The position numbers and the translations under genes are program-made. Below the pieces are notes generated by a model, which did not search any database, was not told the origin of the DNA, and saw nothing but the letters and a program-made list of their open reading frames with translations. Below are positions 13,480-14,788 of a stretch of DNA of 14,788 nucleotides, piece after piece; position 1 is the stretch's first letter, and each line of letters opens with the position of its first letter. This stretch comes from Bacillota bacterium. GTDB taxonomy: Bacteria; Bacillota; Syntrophomonadia; Syntrophomonadales; Syntrophomonadaceae. Where the stretch lies: assembly GCA_023395515.1 (NCBI GenBank), contig JAEWZB010000054.1, forward strand, positions 1-14,788, in the 5' to 3' direction.

Positions 13480-14788
13480 ATGACAAATCGCGAGATAGCG
13501 AGAACTCTGGATAGAATAGCTGATATTCTATTAATAAAAGATGAGAACTTTTTTAAAGTCAGAGCTTATCGCAAGGCAGCAGAGTCTGTATACCATCTGG
13601 ATGAAAATTTAACGGTTTTATACGAGCAAAATAAAATTGGTGATATTCCCGGAGTGGGCCGGGCAGTTAAAAGTAAGATTGAGGAAATGATCGAAAAGGG
13701 CAGCTCTTCTTATTATGAAAGACTTCTGCAGGAAGTTCCGGCCGGGGTATTAGAAATGCTGGTTATACCCGGCTTAGGTCATAAGACGGTTAAAGTTATT
13801 TATGAAAACTTAGGCATAGATAATATTGAAGATTTGTTAAAGGCAGTGGAAGGTAAAAAGATCCGTGAATTACCGGGATTAGGCAGTAAGAGTGAATATA
13901 ATATAAAAAAAGGTATTGAATTATTAAAAAAATCTTATGGCAAAGCTAATTTAGGGGTAGCTTTACCCATGGCGGAAGAATTTCTTAAGTACTTGCTCCA
14001 ATCCGAGGGGGTACAAAAAGCTAGTATTGTAGGTAGTGCCCGCCGGGGAAAACCCCAAGTTAATGATATAGATATTTTGGTGGCCGTGAATGATTACGAA
14101 TTAGTACGGGATAAGATTGTTAATTATAAAGCGATAAATAAAATTGAGAGTATGGAAAAGGACCGGATTAGTGGCCGTTTAACTTATAATGTAGGATTTG
14201 AAGTTATTTTAGTTACCCCGGAGGATTATACCCATAGTTTAGTTTGGACTACAGGTTCTAAAGAATTTAGGGAAAGTTTATTTAGTGATGTGGAACGGGA
14301 ACAGTTTAAAAACTTACCTGACGAAGCCAGTTTATTTGATAAATTGCAAATACAGTATATTCCTCCTGAACTTAGGGAAAATCAGGGTGAAATAGAGTTG
14401 GCTAAAAATCATAATCTGCCGGTGCTTATTCAGGAAGAAGACCTTAAGGGGGATTTACACGTTCATTCCCAGTGGAGTGATGGAGCATGTTCTATACCGG
14501 ATATGGTAGACGCTTGTAAAAAGCTAGGCTACTCTTATATGGCAGTTACCGATCATTCCAAATCATTACCTATAAGTGGGGGTCTAAACGAAGATAGGCT
14601 TAGAGCCGAAGGCAAAGTGATAGATGGTTTAAATGAACAGCTCCAAGATTTTACTATACTAAAGGGAATAGAAGTTGATATATTAAAGGATGGTTCACTG
14701 GATTTTTCCGATGATATTTTGCAGGATTTAGATGTGGTGGTAGCCTCCATCCACAGTAATTTTAAATTAGATAAAGATAGGCAAACCG
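13480..14788 (+). CDS. polX: PolX-like protein (family X polymerase/PHP nuclease), 3' end cut by window
   Basis: The frame is open from ATG 13480 to the window end (436 codons visible of roughly 570 expected). PolX normally fills gaps in DNA repair and carries a PHP 3'-5' exonuclease. Visible parts: helix-hairpin-helix motifs at IPGVG (56-60), IPGLG (96-100) and LPGLG (131-135); nucleotidyltransferase motif GSARRG with NDIDILV (185-201, aspartates D196 and D198); PHP domain from 324 with DLHVHS (H327, H329), SDG (D334), TDHS (D358, H359), GIEVDI (E398, D400) and ASIHS (H425). Odd points: the strand that should hold the third catalytic Asp reads GFEVILV with no Asp, and between TTGS (257-260) and YIPPELRE about 20 family residues, including the HN after TGSK, are missing. 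The nuclease site looks intact while polymerase activity is doubtful. It starts 1 nt after the zapA stop, with an AGGATGGGG site. Confidence 0.9.
   Translation, partial: MTNREIARTLDRIADILLIKDENFFKVRAYRKAAESVYHLDENLTVLYEQNKIGDIPGVGRAVKSKIEEMIEKGSSSYYERLLQEVPAGVLEMLVIPGLGHKTVKVIYENLGIDNIEDLLKAVEGKKIRELPGLGSKSEYNIKKGIELLKKSYGKANLGVALPMAEEFLKYLLQSEGVQKASIVGSARRGKPQVNDIDILVAVNDYELVRDKIVNYKAINKIESMEKDRISGRLTYNVGFEVILVTPEDYTHSLVWTTGSKEFRESLFSDVEREQFKNLPDEASLFDKLQIQYIPPELRENQGEIELAKNHNLPVLIQEEDLKGDLHVHSQWSDGACSIPDMVDACKKLGYSYMAVTDHSKSLPISGGLNEDRLRAEGKVIDGLNEQLQDFTILKGIEVDILKDGSLDFSDDILQDLDVVVASIHSNFKLDKDRQT

Overview
The window looks like chromosomal DNA from a low-GC Gram-positive bacterium, most likely a clostridial Firmicute (a Syntrophomonas/Desulfotomaculum-like lineage is a guess). 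Supporting signs are strong AT-rich codon choice (TTA, ATA, GTA), GGAGG/AGGTGA ribosome binding sites, frequent GTG/TTG starts, PhoP-PhoR architecture, a lipoprotein PstS, ZapA followed by PolX, and an ECF sigma factor paired with a DUF4179 membrane protein.

Layout, all on the + strand: (1) the 3' two-thirds of a TGS-type nucleoside (uridine) kinase, cut by the window start and closed by a terminator; (2) the phosphate two-component system phoP-phoR, overlapping by a few bases; (3) a stand-alone long-chain acyl-CoA ligase with its own upstream regulatory region (four TTACA motifs) and a strong terminator; (4) the phosphate operon pstS-pstC-pstA-pstB-phoU, preceded by 11-bp-periodic TTTACA/TTAACA repeats that look like a PhoP box; (5) a 2.9-kb insert carrying an ECF sigma factor and a translationally overlapping DUF4179 (anti-sigma-like) protein; (6) a truncated second copy of the phoU 3' end; (7) zapA and the first 436 codons of polX, which runs off the window end.

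How the genes work together: PhoR senses the phosphate state with PstSCAB/PhoU and phosphorylates PhoP, which probably activates pstS through the repeats at 5879-5917 and perhaps 5934-5964. Whether the acyl-CoA ligase belongs to this regulon is open; its upstream region also has a pair of ATTACA motifs 11 bp apart.

The most unusual structure is around phoU. A 310-bp direct repeat (9842-10151 and 12742-13051, offset exactly 2900 bp) brackets the sigma/DUF4179 module. The first 123 bp of the repeat are identical, and the remaining 187 bp differ at 20 positions, mostly silent or conservative. This fits single-crossover (Campbell-type) integration of a DNA carrying a diverged phoU 3' end, which kept phoU intact and left a headless remnant downstream. 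No integrase or transposase is visible. A second oddity is polX: its HhH repeats and PHP nuclease metal site look intact, but the polymerase domain seems to lack the third catalytic aspartate and about 20 residues after the TGS motif. All family calls are made by eye from motifs; no database was consulted.
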